A DNA stretch of 47,351 nucleotides. It comes from an uncultured Bacteroidales bacterium (lineage in GTDB: Bacteria > Bacteroidota > Bacteroidia > Bacteroidales > UBA932). Made by a program: the position numbers and the translations under genes. Where the stretch lies: NCBI GenBank assembly GCA_947305815.1, contig CAMZEI010000002.1, positions 1 to 47,351 of the forward strand, read 5' to 3'. The notes beneath the pieces are model-generated. The model had not been told where the DNA came from. It ran no database searches and saw only the letters and a list, made by a program, of their open reading frames with translations. The first letter of the stretch is position 1; the number at the start of each line of letters is the position of its first letter. Shown one piece after another: positions 36,166 to 46,000 of this stretch.

Positions 36166-39100
36166 ATGAACAAACTTTTCAAAGCTTTGTTGTCCACTGC
36201 GGCAGCAATGTGTTTTGTCGTGTCCGCCTACGCGCAGGTCACGACCGCCAATCTGGCCGGTAAAGTTGTTGATGACAAGGGCGCTGTGACCGGTGTCACC
36301 GTCATTGCCACTTACAATCCTACCGGCACCCAGTACTACAGCATCTCTGATGCACAGGGCCAGTACCGTATCAACGGTATCACCCCTGGTGGCCCTTACA
36401 CCGTGACCGTCGAGATGCTCGGCTATCGCGGCATCACCGTCGAGGGAGTGTTCGCACCCCTTGCCGAGACCTCCGTGGTTAACGTCAAACTCGAGGACGA
36501 GTCCATCAGCCTCGAAGGTGTCGTGCTTGTAGCCGACGCTTCCGAGTCCGGAATGAACATCCGTCGCAGCGGCGCCGGCACATCCGTAAGCCAGCGCACC
36601 ATGGAGAGCCTGCCGACCTCTACCGGCCGCAGTCTCAATGACATTCTGCGCCTCACCCCTCAGGCAACTACCGGTGGCAGCGGTTTCGCAGCCGGCGGCG
36701 GTAACTACCGTTCGTCCTACATCACCGTTGACGGTGCTGCTTTCAACAACGCCTTCGGTATCGGCTCCAACCTCCCTGCAGGCGGCAGCCCCATCTCCCT
36801 CGACGCCATCGAGCAGATGTCCATCAACATCACTCCTTACGATGTCCGTCAGGGTGGATTTACCGGCGCAGCAGTCAACTCTGTGACCAAGAGCGGTACC
36901 AACGAGCTCAAGGTCTCCGTCTATGACTACTACACTTCCGGCAAGATCAAGGGTGTCAAGTATGCCAACGCAGACGGCTCCGTCGGCGAGCTTCCCGCAT
37001 CGGACGCAGTGAGCAACACTGTCGGTGCCAGCATCGGCGGTCCCATCATCAAGAACAAGCTCTTCTTCTTCGTCAACTTCGAGTACGAGCCCAAGACCAG
37101 CCCTGCTACCAGCTGGCTCACCAACGACGGTACCTGGGCTGCTGACGGCAAGGGCAGTGTCCACCGCCCCACCGCCGCTCAGATGGAGGACATCAAGTCC
37201 TATCTCAAGCAGACTTACAACTATGATCCGGGTCGTTACGAGAACTTCTCCGTTGATACTCCTATCATGAAGATACTCGGCCGCGTCGACTGGAACATCA
37301 ACCGCGACAACCGCCTCACCCTCCGCTACAGCCAGGTAACCCGTAAGGGCATCTCCCTCGCTTCCGACTCCGTCAACCCCATCGGCGACGGCGCTGTGAA
37401 CGTAGGTTACGTCAAGAAGACCGGCGGCCGCAAGACCTCCTACTGCCTGCCTTTCGAGAGCGCTTACTACTACACCGAGGATAACTTCTACTCCTTCGCA
37501 GGTGAGCTCCACAGCCGCCTCTTCGACGGTAAGCTCAATAATACTCTGCGTGGTACATATTCTCACCAGAATATCCCCAGAAGCTTCTACGGCGATCATT
37601 TCCCTACCGTTGACATCCTCGAGGAGACTGACGGCGTGAAGGGTGTCCTCACCACCATCGGTCCCGATCCCTTCACCTACGGCAATCTCCGTGACGTAGC
37701 CACCATGGTGTTCACCGACGAGCTCAGCTGGACTTCCGGCATCCACAACTTCGTTACAGGTCTGCAGTACGAGCACAACCGCACCAAGAACGGCTTCATG
37801 CAGGGCGGCGCAGGCTGGTACACCTTCGCATCCTGGGATGACTTCAAGAACGGCGCACTTCCCGTGTCCTTCTGCATCACCCACGGCAACAACGACCAGC
37901 TCGCACAGGTATTCCCTTCATTCGACTACAACCAGGCTTCCGCTTACATCCAGGACGAGATGAACATCAGCGATAACTTCAAGCTTACCGCAGGTGTCCG
38001 CTTCGAGCTTCCCATGTATCCCAGCATCGAGGGCAACGAGAACAAGAACTTCACCAACATCTATGCAAGCTACGGCGGTTACAAGACCTCCGATATGCCC
38101 GGTGCAAAGCTCAACGTCTCCCCTCGTATCGGCTTCAACTGGGACATCCTCGGTGACCGCAGCCTCATCCTCCGCGGTGGCACCGGCGTTTACACCGGCC
38201 GTATTCCTTTCGTCTGGATCGTCTCCGTCGCAGGTAACTCCAACTGTCTCCAGAACCAGGTTATTATGCACGCAAGCGAGATTGCCGCTTCTACCGATGG
38301 CAAGATCGACGGTGTTACCATCCCTCACTTCCATACCAATGTCGCTGACATAACCGCTGAGCTCTACGGCGGCACCTTCACCCGCAACGAGAACCTCGCA
38401 GCTCCTTCGGCAACCACCATCCTTGACAAGAACCTCAAGATGCCCACCACCTGGAAGGCTTCCCTCGCTCTCGACGCACAGCTTCCTTGGGGTATCAAGG
38501 GATCCCTCGAAGGTATCTTCAACAAGAACTTCAACAGCACCGTAGTCCACAAGCTTGGCTACACCACCTCTACCGTACAGCTCCCCGGTGAGCCCAGGGA
38601 AAGGATATTCTACAACACTATTCCTGAAGTTGGCAAGATTCATCCTTACTACATCACCAATCCTGCTGACGGCACCGCTCAGGGCTACTACGCTTCCCTG
38701 ACCGCCTCCCTCAAGAAGGACTTTGACTGGGGCCTCAGCCTCATGGCGGCTTACACCTACTCCGCTTCCAAGAGTCTGACCGATGGAGACGGTGACCAGG
38801 TCACATCGCTCTTCGACAACAACATGTACTGCGTAGACGGCCCCAACCACGACGAGCTCGGCTACTCCTCCTTCGTGTCGCCTCACCGCGTTATTGTCAA
38901 CGCCAGCTACACCATCAAGGAAGGCAAGCACCTCGCCACCAACCTCGGCCTGTTCTATGAGGGCTACAACTACGGCGTCGTAGGTACCTACGGAGCATCC
39001 CGCTTCAGCTATACCACCGATACTGACTACACATGCGAAACCGCTCCGGCAGGTGTCCACGGCGCTGCTAACCTCATCTACATCCCTACCGCTTCCGAGC

Positions 39101-39492
39101 TCGCAGCAATGCCTTGGAGCAGCGCAGAGAACAAGGCAGCCTGGGAAGCTTACATCACCGGTGACAAGTACCTCAGCAAGCATCGCGGAGAGTATGCAGC
39201 ACGCGGCGGCGCAGTCATGCCTTGGTTCGGTGTGCTTAGCGCAAAGGTCTCCCAGGACTTCATCTTCAACGCTCTCGGCAAGGCTCACACCCTCAGGCTC
39301 GGTGTTGATCTCAACAACCTCGGCAACCTCGTGAATCCTGCATGGGGCACCGTCAAGCAGATCAAGTCCTCCGGAGCCATCTCCTACAAGGACGGCGTGT
39401 ACACCTTCAACGAGGCTCAGTGCAAGTTCGACACCTACGCAGACGCTGCTTCCACCTGGTCTGTCCTCTTCAGCGCCCGCTACTTCTTCTAG
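36166..39492 (+). CDS. TonB-dependent receptor, Oar-like, with carboxypeptidase-regulatory-like N-terminal domain
   Basis: VTTANLAGKVVDDKGAVTGVTVIATYNPTGTQYYSISDAQGQYRINGITPGGPYTVTVEMLGY; NNAFGIGSNLPAGGSPISLDAIEQMSINITPYDVRQGGFTGAAVNSVTKSGTN. Confidence 0.92.
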   Translation: MNKLFKALLSTAAAMCFVVSAYAQVTTANLAGKVVDDKGAVTGVTVIATYNPTGTQYYSISDAQGQYRINGITPGGPYTVTVEMLGYRGITVEGVFAPLAETSVVNVKLEDESISLEGVVLVADASESGMNIRRSGAGTSVSQRTMESLPTSTGRSLNDILRLTPQATTGGSGFAAGGGNYRSSYITVDGAAFNNAFGIGSNLPAGGSPISLDAIEQMSINITPYDVRQGGFTGAAVNSVTKSGTNELKVSVYDYYTSGKIKGVKYANADGSVGELPASDAVSNTVGASIGGPIIKNKLFFFVNFEYEPKTSPATSWLTNDGTWAADGKGSVHRPTAAQMEDIKSYLKQTYNYDPGRYENFSVDTPIMKILGRVDWNINRDNRLTLRYSQVTRKGISLASDSVNPIGDGAVNVGYVKKTGGRKTSYCLPFESAYYYTEDNFYSFAGELHSRLFDGKLNNTLRGTYSHQNIPRSFYGDHFPTVDILEETDGVKGVLTTIGPDPFTYGNLRDVATMVFTDELSWTSGIHNFVTGLQYEHNRTKNGFMQGGAGWYTFASWDDFKNGALPVSFCITHGNNDQLAQVFPSFDYNQASAYIQDEMNISDNFKLTAGVRFELPMYPSIEGNENKNFTNIYASYGGYKTSDMPGAKLNVSPRIGFNWDILGDRSLILRGGTGVYTGRIPFVWIVSVAGNSNCLQNQVIMHASEIAASTDGKIDGVTIPHFHTNVADITAELYGGTFTRNENLAAPSATTILDKNLKMPTTWKASLALDAQLPWGIKGSLEGIFNKNFNSTVVHKLGYTTSTVQLPGEPRERIFYNTIPEVGKIHPYYITNPADGTAQGYYASLTASLKKDFDWGLSLMAAYTYSASKSLTDGDGDQVTSLFDNNMYCVDGPNHDELGYSSFVSPHRVIVNASYTIKEGKHLATNLGLFYEGYNYGVVGTYGASRFSYTTDTDYTCETAPAGVHGAANLIYIPTASELAAMPWSSAENKAAWEAYITGDKYLSKHRGEYAARGGAVMPWFGVLSAKVSQDFIFNALGKAHTLRLGVDLNNLGNLVNPAWGTVKQIKSSGAISYKDGVYTFNEAQCKFDTYADAASTWSVLFSARYFF

Positions 39493-39525
39493 TCGAAAGG
39501 CCCTAAAAGGGTAAGACTATAACAC

Positions 39526-39560
39526 AAAAGGAGCGACCCCGTCACGGGGCCGCTCCTTTT
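39526..39560 (+). terminator. Intrinsic terminator after the first receptor
   Basis: aaaaggagcgaccccgtcacggggccgctcctttt. Confidence 0.85.
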
Positions 39561-39584
39561 GTTAATAACTTGTTGAAAACAAAA

Positions 39585-39616
39585 TTTGTCCTTGCGCGTG
39601 CGAGCGAGTAATTTTG
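39585..39616 (+). promoter_or_regulatory. Bacteroidota promoter for the second Oar-like receptor
   Basis: TTTG at 39585-39588, TAATTTTG at 39609-39616. Confidence 0.65.
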
Positions 39617-39667
39617 TGGTCTATTGGATTATAATACCATACAAACGTATCAATTCATAACCAAACC

Positions 39668-42600
39668 ATGAGAAAAACCATCAAGAGCGCGTTGCTGATC
39701 CTGTCGGCAATGCTCGTGGGGACTGTGGCATTTGCGCAGGTCACCACATCCTCGATGAACGGTAAGATTTCCGATGAGGCCGGTCCCGTCGCAGGGGCTG
39801 TCGTCACGGCAGTCCACCAGCCCACCGGTTCGCAGTTCTACGCTGTGTCCGATGCCAAGGGTACTTACCGTCTCAACAACATCACCTCGGGTGGTCCGTA
39901 CACCGTGACCGTCTCCTGCCTCGGCTATACTCCGGCGGAGTTCACGGACATCAGCGTTGCGCTGTCGGATAACCTGATTCTGGACGTAAAGCTCCTCGAA
40001 GAGAGCATTCAGCTGCAGTCCGCTGCGGTTGTTGCCGAAGGAGGACTGTCCAACATGCGCTCTGAGAGGGCCGGTGCAATCACCTCCCTCGACCGCAAGC
40101 AGATCAACGAAGTGCCTACCGTCTCCAGGAGCCTCAACGACCTCCTCAAGATGGACCCCAACTCCTACGTCTCCGGCAGCTATGCCTACATCGGAGGAGC
40201 CGGCTACCGTTCTTCGTTCGTAACTGTCAACGGTGCCGCGTTCAACAACGCTTTCGGTATCGGCTCCAACCTCCCGAGCAACGGTTCGCCTATCTCCATC
40301 GACGCTCTCGACCAGGTGTCAGTCAGTGTGACTCCCTATGACGTGCGTCAGAGCGGCTTCACCGGCGGCGGCATCAACGCCGTGACGAGGTCCGGTTCCA
40401 ACAAGTTCGAAGGAAGCGCCTACTCCTACTTCAACAACCAGAACTTCAAGGGTGTATGGGTAGGTGACAACGAGCTCACCCGCACCGAGTCCCAGTATCT
40501 CATGTACGGTGCCCGCGTCGGCGGTCCCATAATCAAGGACAAACTCTTCTTCTTCGCCAACTTCGAGATTGAGAAGAATGTCACTCCCGGTCCTTCACGC
40601 GTAGCCTCCACTCCCGAGAAGCCCTACACCAACGGTAACGACGGTGTAGCCCGTCCTTCCGCAGATATCATGGACGGCATCAGCGCTTTCCTGAAGGAGA
40701 AGTACAGCTACGAGACCGGCCCTTACCAGGGTTATTCCGCTGCAGACAACGGATTCAAGATCCTCGCCCGCATCGACTGGAACATCAACCGCAACCACAA
40801 GTTCAACGTTTACTACAGCCAGTCCGTAACGAGCGGCGACCCTCTCGCCCCTTCGACTTCAACGAGCGGCCTTGGTGACCGTAACTTCACCGCCAACAGC
40901 CGTCAGGCAATGACTGCAATCTACTACAAGAATGCACGTTACTATCAGGGCAACTCCTTCAAGTCCGCTTCTGCCGAGCTCAACTCCCGCTTCTTCGACG
41001 GTAAGCTGGGCAACGTCCTCCGTGCGACCTGGTCCAACCAGGACGACTCCCGTACCGTGGACAGCTCCGAGTTCCCGTTCGTAGACATCGCGGTTGCAGG
41101 CAACACCTACACCTCATTCGGATATGAGCTGTTCTCCTATGGCAATGTCCGTTACGTCAACACCGTCAATGTCACCGACGAGCTCACCCTGTCAGCCGGC
41201 ATCCACAATGCTCTGCTCGGTATCCAGTATGAGCACAACAACACCAAGAACGGTTTCCAGAGGTTCGGCGCAGGTTACTACCAGTTCGCTTTCGACACCG
41301 AAGAAGAGCTCCGCGCTGCAGTCAACAACGGCACCCTGCTTGACAACCCTGCACAGTTCGCGATCACTCACTCTCTGAATCCCGACCTGTCCCAGGCATT
41401 CCCTCAGTTCGACTTCAACCAGCTCTCCATCTATGCTCAGGACGAGATCAGCTTCTCGCCCCGCTTCAAGCTGACCGCAGGCATAAGGATTGACTTCCCT
41501 ATGTACCCTGCTCTCAATACCTACAACGAGCAGGTTGCCACGACTCAGCTCCGTGAGACCAATGGCAACGGCGGCTACTACGACACCTCGGCTCTGCCCA
41601 AGACCACGGTGATGTACTCGCCCCGTATCGGCTTCAACTGGGATATCCTCGGTAACCGCGATCTCGTGCTCCGCGGCGGCACCGGTGTCTTCACCGGCCG
41701 TATCCCCTTCGTGTGGATAGTCTCCCAGGCAGGTGACTCCGGTGTCCTGCAGGTTACCACCACCCGCGTGGCAGCCAAGGGCCAGGAAGTCCCTTCGTTC
41801 ACTACCGACCGCATGGACATGGCAACCCAGCTCTACGGCACGGTTGACCCTTCGACCTTCAGCCAGATGAGCATCAGCTCCTGCACCCTCATCGACGAGA
41901 ACCTCCGCATGCCTCAGACATGGAAGAGCTCCCTCGCCCTCGACGCCAACCTCCCCGGCGGCATTAAGGCCACCCTGGAAGGCGTTATCAACTACGATAT
42001 CAATTCCACCGTGGTGACCAACCTCGGTCTCAAGGATCCCGTCTGGACACTCAACGGAATTGACAGCCGTCCTATCTACGGCGCTACCTATGACAACAAG
42101 CTCACTGCCGCTTACATGATTACCAACGGCAAGTACAACGGTTGGTACTACGCAGTGACCGCCAAGCTCCGCAAGAGCTTCTCATGGGGTCTCTCGCTGC
42201 AGGCTTCCTACACCCACGCCGCCGCACGCAACATCTTCGACGGCTCGGGCGACCAGCCTTACAGCACCTGGAACGTGCCCTACACCGTGTACGGCAACAA
42301 CAGCCAGGAGCTCAGCTATGCCGGCTACGTGATGCCTCACCGCGTCATGGCCCAGGTCAGCTACGCAAAGGACTATGCCAAGCATTTCGGCAGCCAGATC
42401 TCCCTCTTCTACAACGGTGGTCCTCAGGGCCGCACTTCCTACACCTACACCTCTACGATTGTAGGCGACGGTGGCGCAAAGAACCTTATCTACGTGCCTA
42501 AGAGCAAGGATGAGCTGACTTTCACCGACTACACTCCCGAGAAGTGGGACAAGGTCTACACCGCCGAAGAACAGGCCCAGGATTTCTGGAACTTCATCGA

Positions 42601-42979
42601 GCAGGACAAGTACCTGAGCTCCCGCAAGGGTCAGTATGCCGAGCGTAACGGTGTCGTCCTTCCCTGGTCCAACCGAATTGACCTCAAGTTCAACCAGAAC
42701 TTCTACTTCTTCACCGGCAGCAACCACCACAAGCACACTGTGCAGCTTGGCGTTGATATCCTTAATTTCGCCAACATGCTCAACAAGAACTGGGGACATG
42801 CTTACACCGCACCCGTCATCCAGATTCTCGATGCTACCGGTTATGTGGCAGGCGCTCCTTCGACCCCGACCTATCACTTCAGGGCCAACGGAACGGAGCG
42901 TATTACCAGTTCCTTCACCGACAGTATCGGCTTCGGAAGCACCTGGTCGATGCAGCTGAACCTCCGTTACATATTCTAA
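39668..42979 (+). CDS. TonB-dependent receptor, Oar-like (paralogue of upstream gene)
   Basis: VTTSSMNGKISDEAGPVAGAVVTAVHQPTGSQFYAVSDAKGTYRLNNITSGGPYTVTV; same receptor motifs as the first copy. Confidence 0.92.
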   Translation: MRKTIKSALLILSAMLVGTVAFAQVTTSSMNGKISDEAGPVAGAVVTAVHQPTGSQFYAVSDAKGTYRLNNITSGGPYTVTVSCLGYTPAEFTDISVALSDNLILDVKLLEESIQLQSAAVVAEGGLSNMRSERAGAITSLDRKQINEVPTVSRSLNDLLKMDPNSYVSGSYAYIGGAGYRSSFVTVNGAAFNNAFGIGSNLPSNGSPISIDALDQVSVSVTPYDVRQSGFTGGGINAVTRSGSNKFEGSAYSYFNNQNFKGVWVGDNELTRTESQYLMYGARVGGPIIKDKLFFFANFEIEKNVTPGPSRVASTPEKPYTNGNDGVARPSADIMDGISAFLKEKYSYETGPYQGYSAADNGFKILARIDWNINRNHKFNVYYSQSVTSGDPLAPSTSTSGLGDRNFTANSRQAMTAIYYKNARYYQGNSFKSASAELNSRFFDGKLGNVLRATWSNQDDSRTVDSSEFPFVDIAVAGNTYTSFGYELFSYGNVRYVNTVNVTDELTLSAGIHNALLGIQYEHNNTKNGFQRFGAGYYQFAFDTEEELRAAVNNGTLLDNPAQFAITHSLNPDLSQAFPQFDFNQLSIYAQDEISFSPRFKLTAGIRIDFPMYPALNTYNEQVATTQLRETNGNGGYYDTSALPKTTVMYSPRIGFNWDILGNRDLVLRGGTGVFTGRIPFVWIVSQAGDSGVLQVTTTRVAAKGQEVPSFTTDRMDMATQLYGTVDPSTFSQMSISSCTLIDENLRMPQTWKSSLALDANLPGGIKATLEGVINYDINSTVVTNLGLKDPVWTLNGIDSRPIYGATYDNKLTAAYMITNGKYNGWYYAVTAKLRKSFSWGLSLQASYTHAAARNIFDGSGDQPYSTWNVPYTVYGNNSQELSYAGYVMPHRVMAQVSYAKDYAKHFGSQISLFYNGGPQGRTSYTYTSTIVGDGGAKNLIYVPKSKDELTFTDYTPEKWDKVYTAEEQAQDFWNFIEQDKYLSSRKGQYAERNGVVLPWSNRIDLKFNQNFYFFTGSNHHKHTVQLGVDILNFANMLNKNWGHAYTAPVIQILDATGYVAGAPSTPTYHFRANGTERITSSFTDSIGFGSTWSMQLNLRYIF

Positions 42980-42997
42980 CAGCAAGAAAGAAAAGCC

Positions 42998-45817
42998 ATG
43001 AAACTCAAGAATATACTTTATCTTGTTCCCGCTCTTCTGCTCGCATCCTGTGACCTCGTCGAGTTCACCAATTACGAAGAGATCACTCCCGGCACCATCA
43101 AGACGGACATCACCTCCGTCGAGAGCGGCATGGACGGTGTCTCCAAGACAGTAGCCCTGGAGTCCGTGACGGCATGGACTGCAAGCAAGGTCGGTGAAGA
43201 TACCGACTGGTTCTCGGTAAGTCCCGAAAGCGGAAGCGGCAATGCCAGCGTCACCATAACTGTGAACGCTTTCTCTCCCAAAGACCTCGCCCGTGAAGCC
43301 ATAGTGCTGTTCACTTCCGACGACGGCTCCCAGGCCGGTGTCGCAGTCAAGCAGGCATGGGCTGAGCCCAAGACCTCCTTTGTATTCCACAAAGTGGAGA
43401 GCGTTGTCTCCGGCAGGTCCTACCTCATCGTTGCGAACGGCCTCGGCCTCGCCGCAACCCCTCTCAGCGGCAGCTACGGCTACCTCTATGATCCTCAGTC
43501 CATCCTGGATGTTGACGGCACCGTCAACCTCACCAGCAAGACCTGCGCATGGACATTCCAGGCCATTGACGGCGGCTTCGCCATCATCGCAGCAGACGGC
43601 CGCTACATGTACCAGAAGGGCACATACAATTCCTTCAATGTCAGCAACGGCATGAGCGATGCAGAGGGCCAGTACGCATGGACCGTAACGCCTCAGGGCG
43701 ACGGCACTGTCAAGATCTTCAATGTCGGAGTCGAGAAGTACATGCAGTACAGCGTAGGATACAGCAGCTGGGGCTCCTATGGCGGACCTCAGGAGAATGC
43801 GGTCTTGCCCGTCCTCTACGAAGAGGAAGTGGACCCCAACGCCGCAATTCTCATCGCTGAGACCGATGCCATCGAGGTTGCAGCTACCGACAAGACTGCC
43901 TCCTTCGCAATCACCTCCGGCTCAGCATGGGTCGTTGACTGCGATGCAGATTGGATTGAGTCCTGCACCGAGGGCGGCAACGGCGACGGCGAGGTCGTAC
44001 TCAGCTTCGGCGAGAACAAAGATTTCGACGCTGACCGCGTAGCCACGGTTACTGTAAGCGGCTCCGGCCTCACTGCAGTCGTTACCCTTACCCAGAAAGC
44101 TCTGGTCCCGTCCCTGTCCGTTGATCCCCTGCAGATTTCTCTCGCTCACAGCGAGACTTATGCAACGATCAACGTCACCGCCAACGTCCCCTGGACTGTC
44201 AGCGGTCCCGAGGGCGTGTATGTGGTCCCTGACAAGGGCGAGGGTGATGCTGTCGTGGAGCTGTTCATGCCTTCTAACAGGACCGCAGGCGACATCGTCC
44301 GCAATTTCGTTGTTGCAACCACTTCCGAGAGGGTACAGACCAAGAGCTATGAGGTCGTGCTTACCCAGAAGACCGGACTGGCTTACAGCCTGCCTTACAC
44401 CGAGAGCTTCGCTCAGGATCTCGGCGCTTTCTCGGTTGAGAATGTCCTCCTGCCAGCAGGTGCCACCACCATCTGGGCACACTCCGGCAATGCCAATTAC
44501 GGCGCCAAGGCTTCTGCATACATCAACAAGCAGAGACTGGCCTCTGAGAGCTGGCTCGTATCCCCGAACCTCGATCTCTCCGAAGTAAGCAGCGCGACTG
44601 TATCTTACACCATCTGCGCATCCAACGGCGTGACCGGACAGTATGACGATTACTGCTACGGCCTCGTCATTGAAGGTGACAAGACCACCAAGGTAGACCT
44701 CGGCTTCGGCGCAAGCTACAAGGGTGGTTACAAGTGGTTCGACGGTACCGCAGACCTCAGTGCATGGGCCGGCAAGACAGTCAAGTTCGCATTCGTCTAC
44801 AAGTCCACTTCCAGCAACTGCGCAACCGTTGAGGTCAAGAATGTCGCCGTGGAGGCTTACGCAACCTTCAAGAGCATTCTTGCACGCGGTGCGGGCAAGT
44901 ACGACGGCAGGGCTTATGTCGTAGCTGTCGGCAGCACCAATACCGTACTCTATGACGGCACCGGCTACATGTTTGCATACGAGAAGGCCAAGGCCAGCAA
45001 GGTCGGCGACTACGTGAACCTCAGCGGCAACGTAACCGTGTATAACGGCTGCCTCGAGTGGAATAACCCGAAATTCACCGTAGTATCCAGTGGCAATACC
45101 GTAAAGCACCCCGAGCCTGTCTTGATCGACGCTGCGGAGTTCGCCGCCTACAAGGCTGCTCCTTCAGTGAAGTATGCCAAGGTTAAGGGCACCAAGTCCG
45201 GCTATTATGTGAACGCAGAAGGCGTAAAGGTCAATGTGTACTCCAATGAGAACATTCCCAACGCCAATGTCGAGGTCCTCGGTTACACTATCGGCTACTA
45301 CTCCAAGAATGCCTGCATCAACTTTGTGGTATCCTCATGGAGCGAGGCTTCCGATGAGCCCGAAGAGGAAGTTTTCTACACCCTCACCCCGACTGCCGGA
45401 AGCAACAACGGATATGCTACCAACTGCGACATCGAAATCGGAGGTATTACCTGGAACCTGACCGGCAACTCGACTACTGACCCCTGGAGAATCGGAGGCA
45501 AGAGTCTCAACGCTGTCGATAGGGAGCTGTACAGCAAGACCGTCATCGCCGACGATGTCTGCAAGATAGTCGCTACCCACGGAACCTCCAACCTTGCGGT
45601 CAACTCCGTGAAGCTTACGGTCTCCAGGAATGCTGACTTCTCCAGCCCTGTTGACGTGCTTGACGGCGGTGCTTTCGCTGCAAGCGCAGAAATGACCTTC
45701 GAGCGCCCTGCAGGACATTCCTGGGCAGGCTGCTACTACAAGATCACTTACAACGTGACGGTCGAGGGCAGCAGCAACAAGTACCTCCAGTTCGTGAAGG
45801 GCGAGTTCTACAAGTAG
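42998..45817 (+). CDS. Surface lipoprotein with three BACON-like domains, choice-of-anchor-J-like and OB-like domains
   Basis: MKLKNILYLVPALLLASCDLVEF lipobox; repeated SVSPESGSGNASVTITV..., W-x-(4)-ADWI..., SLSVDPLQISLAHSETYATINVTANVPWTV; LPYTESFAQDLGAFSVEN...WLVSPNLDLS. Confidence 0.82.
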   Translation: MKLKNILYLVPALLLASCDLVEFTNYEEITPGTIKTDITSVESGMDGVSKTVALESVTAWTASKVGEDTDWFSVSPESGSGNASVTITVNAFSPKDLAREAIVLFTSDDGSQAGVAVKQAWAEPKTSFVFHKVESVVSGRSYLIVANGLGLAATPLSGSYGYLYDPQSILDVDGTVNLTSKTCAWTFQAIDGGFAIIAADGRYMYQKGTYNSFNVSNGMSDAEGQYAWTVTPQGDGTVKIFNVGVEKYMQYSVGYSSWGSYGGPQENAVLPVLYEEEVDPNAAILIAETDAIEVAATDKTASFAITSGSAWVVDCDADWIESCTEGGNGDGEVVLSFGENKDFDADRVATVTVSGSGLTAVVTLTQKALVPSLSVDPLQISLAHSETYATINVTANVPWTVSGPEGVYVVPDKGEGDAVVELFMPSNRTAGDIVRNFVVATTSERVQTKSYEVVLTQKTGLAYSLPYTESFAQDLGAFSVENVLLPAGATTIWAHSGNANYGAKASAYINKQRLASESWLVSPNLDLSEVSSATVSYTICASNGVTGQYDDYCYGLVIEGDKTTKVDLGFGASYKGGYKWFDGTADLSAWAGKTVKFAFVYKSTSSNCATVEVKNVAVEAYATFKSILARGAGKYDGRAYVVAVGSTNTVLYDGTGYMFAYEKAKASKVGDYVNLSGNVTVYNGCLEWNNPKFTVVSSGNTVKHPEPVLIDAAEFAAYKAAPSVKYAKVKGTKSGYYVNAEGVKVNVYSNENIPNANVEVLGYTIGYYSKNACINFVVSSWSEASDEPEEEVFYTLTPTAGSNNGYATNCDIEIGGITWNLTGNSTTDPWRIGGKSLNAVDRELYSKTVIADDVCKIVATHGTSNLAVNSVKLTVSRNADFSSPVDVLDGGAFAASAEMTFERPAGHSWAGCYYKITYNVTVEGSSNKYLQFVKGEFYK

Positions 45818-45839
45818 AGCCGTCCCTCACGCACTCTGA

Positions 45840-45876
45840 AAAGAGCCGACCCGCATCCCGGGCCGGCTCTGTTTTT
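45840..45876 (+). terminator. Intrinsic terminator after the BACON lipoprotein gene
   Basis: agagccgacccgcatcccgggccggctctgttttt. Confidence 0.8.
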
Positions 45877-45896
45877 GCTCATCCCGGCCTTCACAG

Positions 45897-45930
45897 TAGT
45901 CATTCCGGCCGAAGAGCCGGAATCTCTTTT
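45897..45930 (+). repeat. Short palindromic repeat copy, intergenic
   Basis: tagtcATTCCGGCcgaagaGCCGGAATctctttt; 8-bp stem with GGC/GCC covariant. Confidence 0.88.
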
Positions 45931-46000
45931 GCTAGTTTCAGTCAAAATTGCTATATTTATCCGATTATAGGCTAATTGCGACAAACCAAAGCAAAACAAT

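Noticed and set aside
36136-37884. 582-aa minus-strand ORF opposite the first Oar-like receptor
   Set aside because: Valine/glycine-rich antisense artefact; the plus-strand TonB receptor explains the region.
36166-42979. Two Oar-like receptors as a recent tandem duplication
   Set aside because: Clearly paralogous but strongly diverged in sequence; an old duplication or family expansion.
12598-45930. Dispersed palindromes as a CRISPR array
   Set aside because: Copies are kilobases apart, in both orientations and inside genes; no regular spacers and no cas genes.
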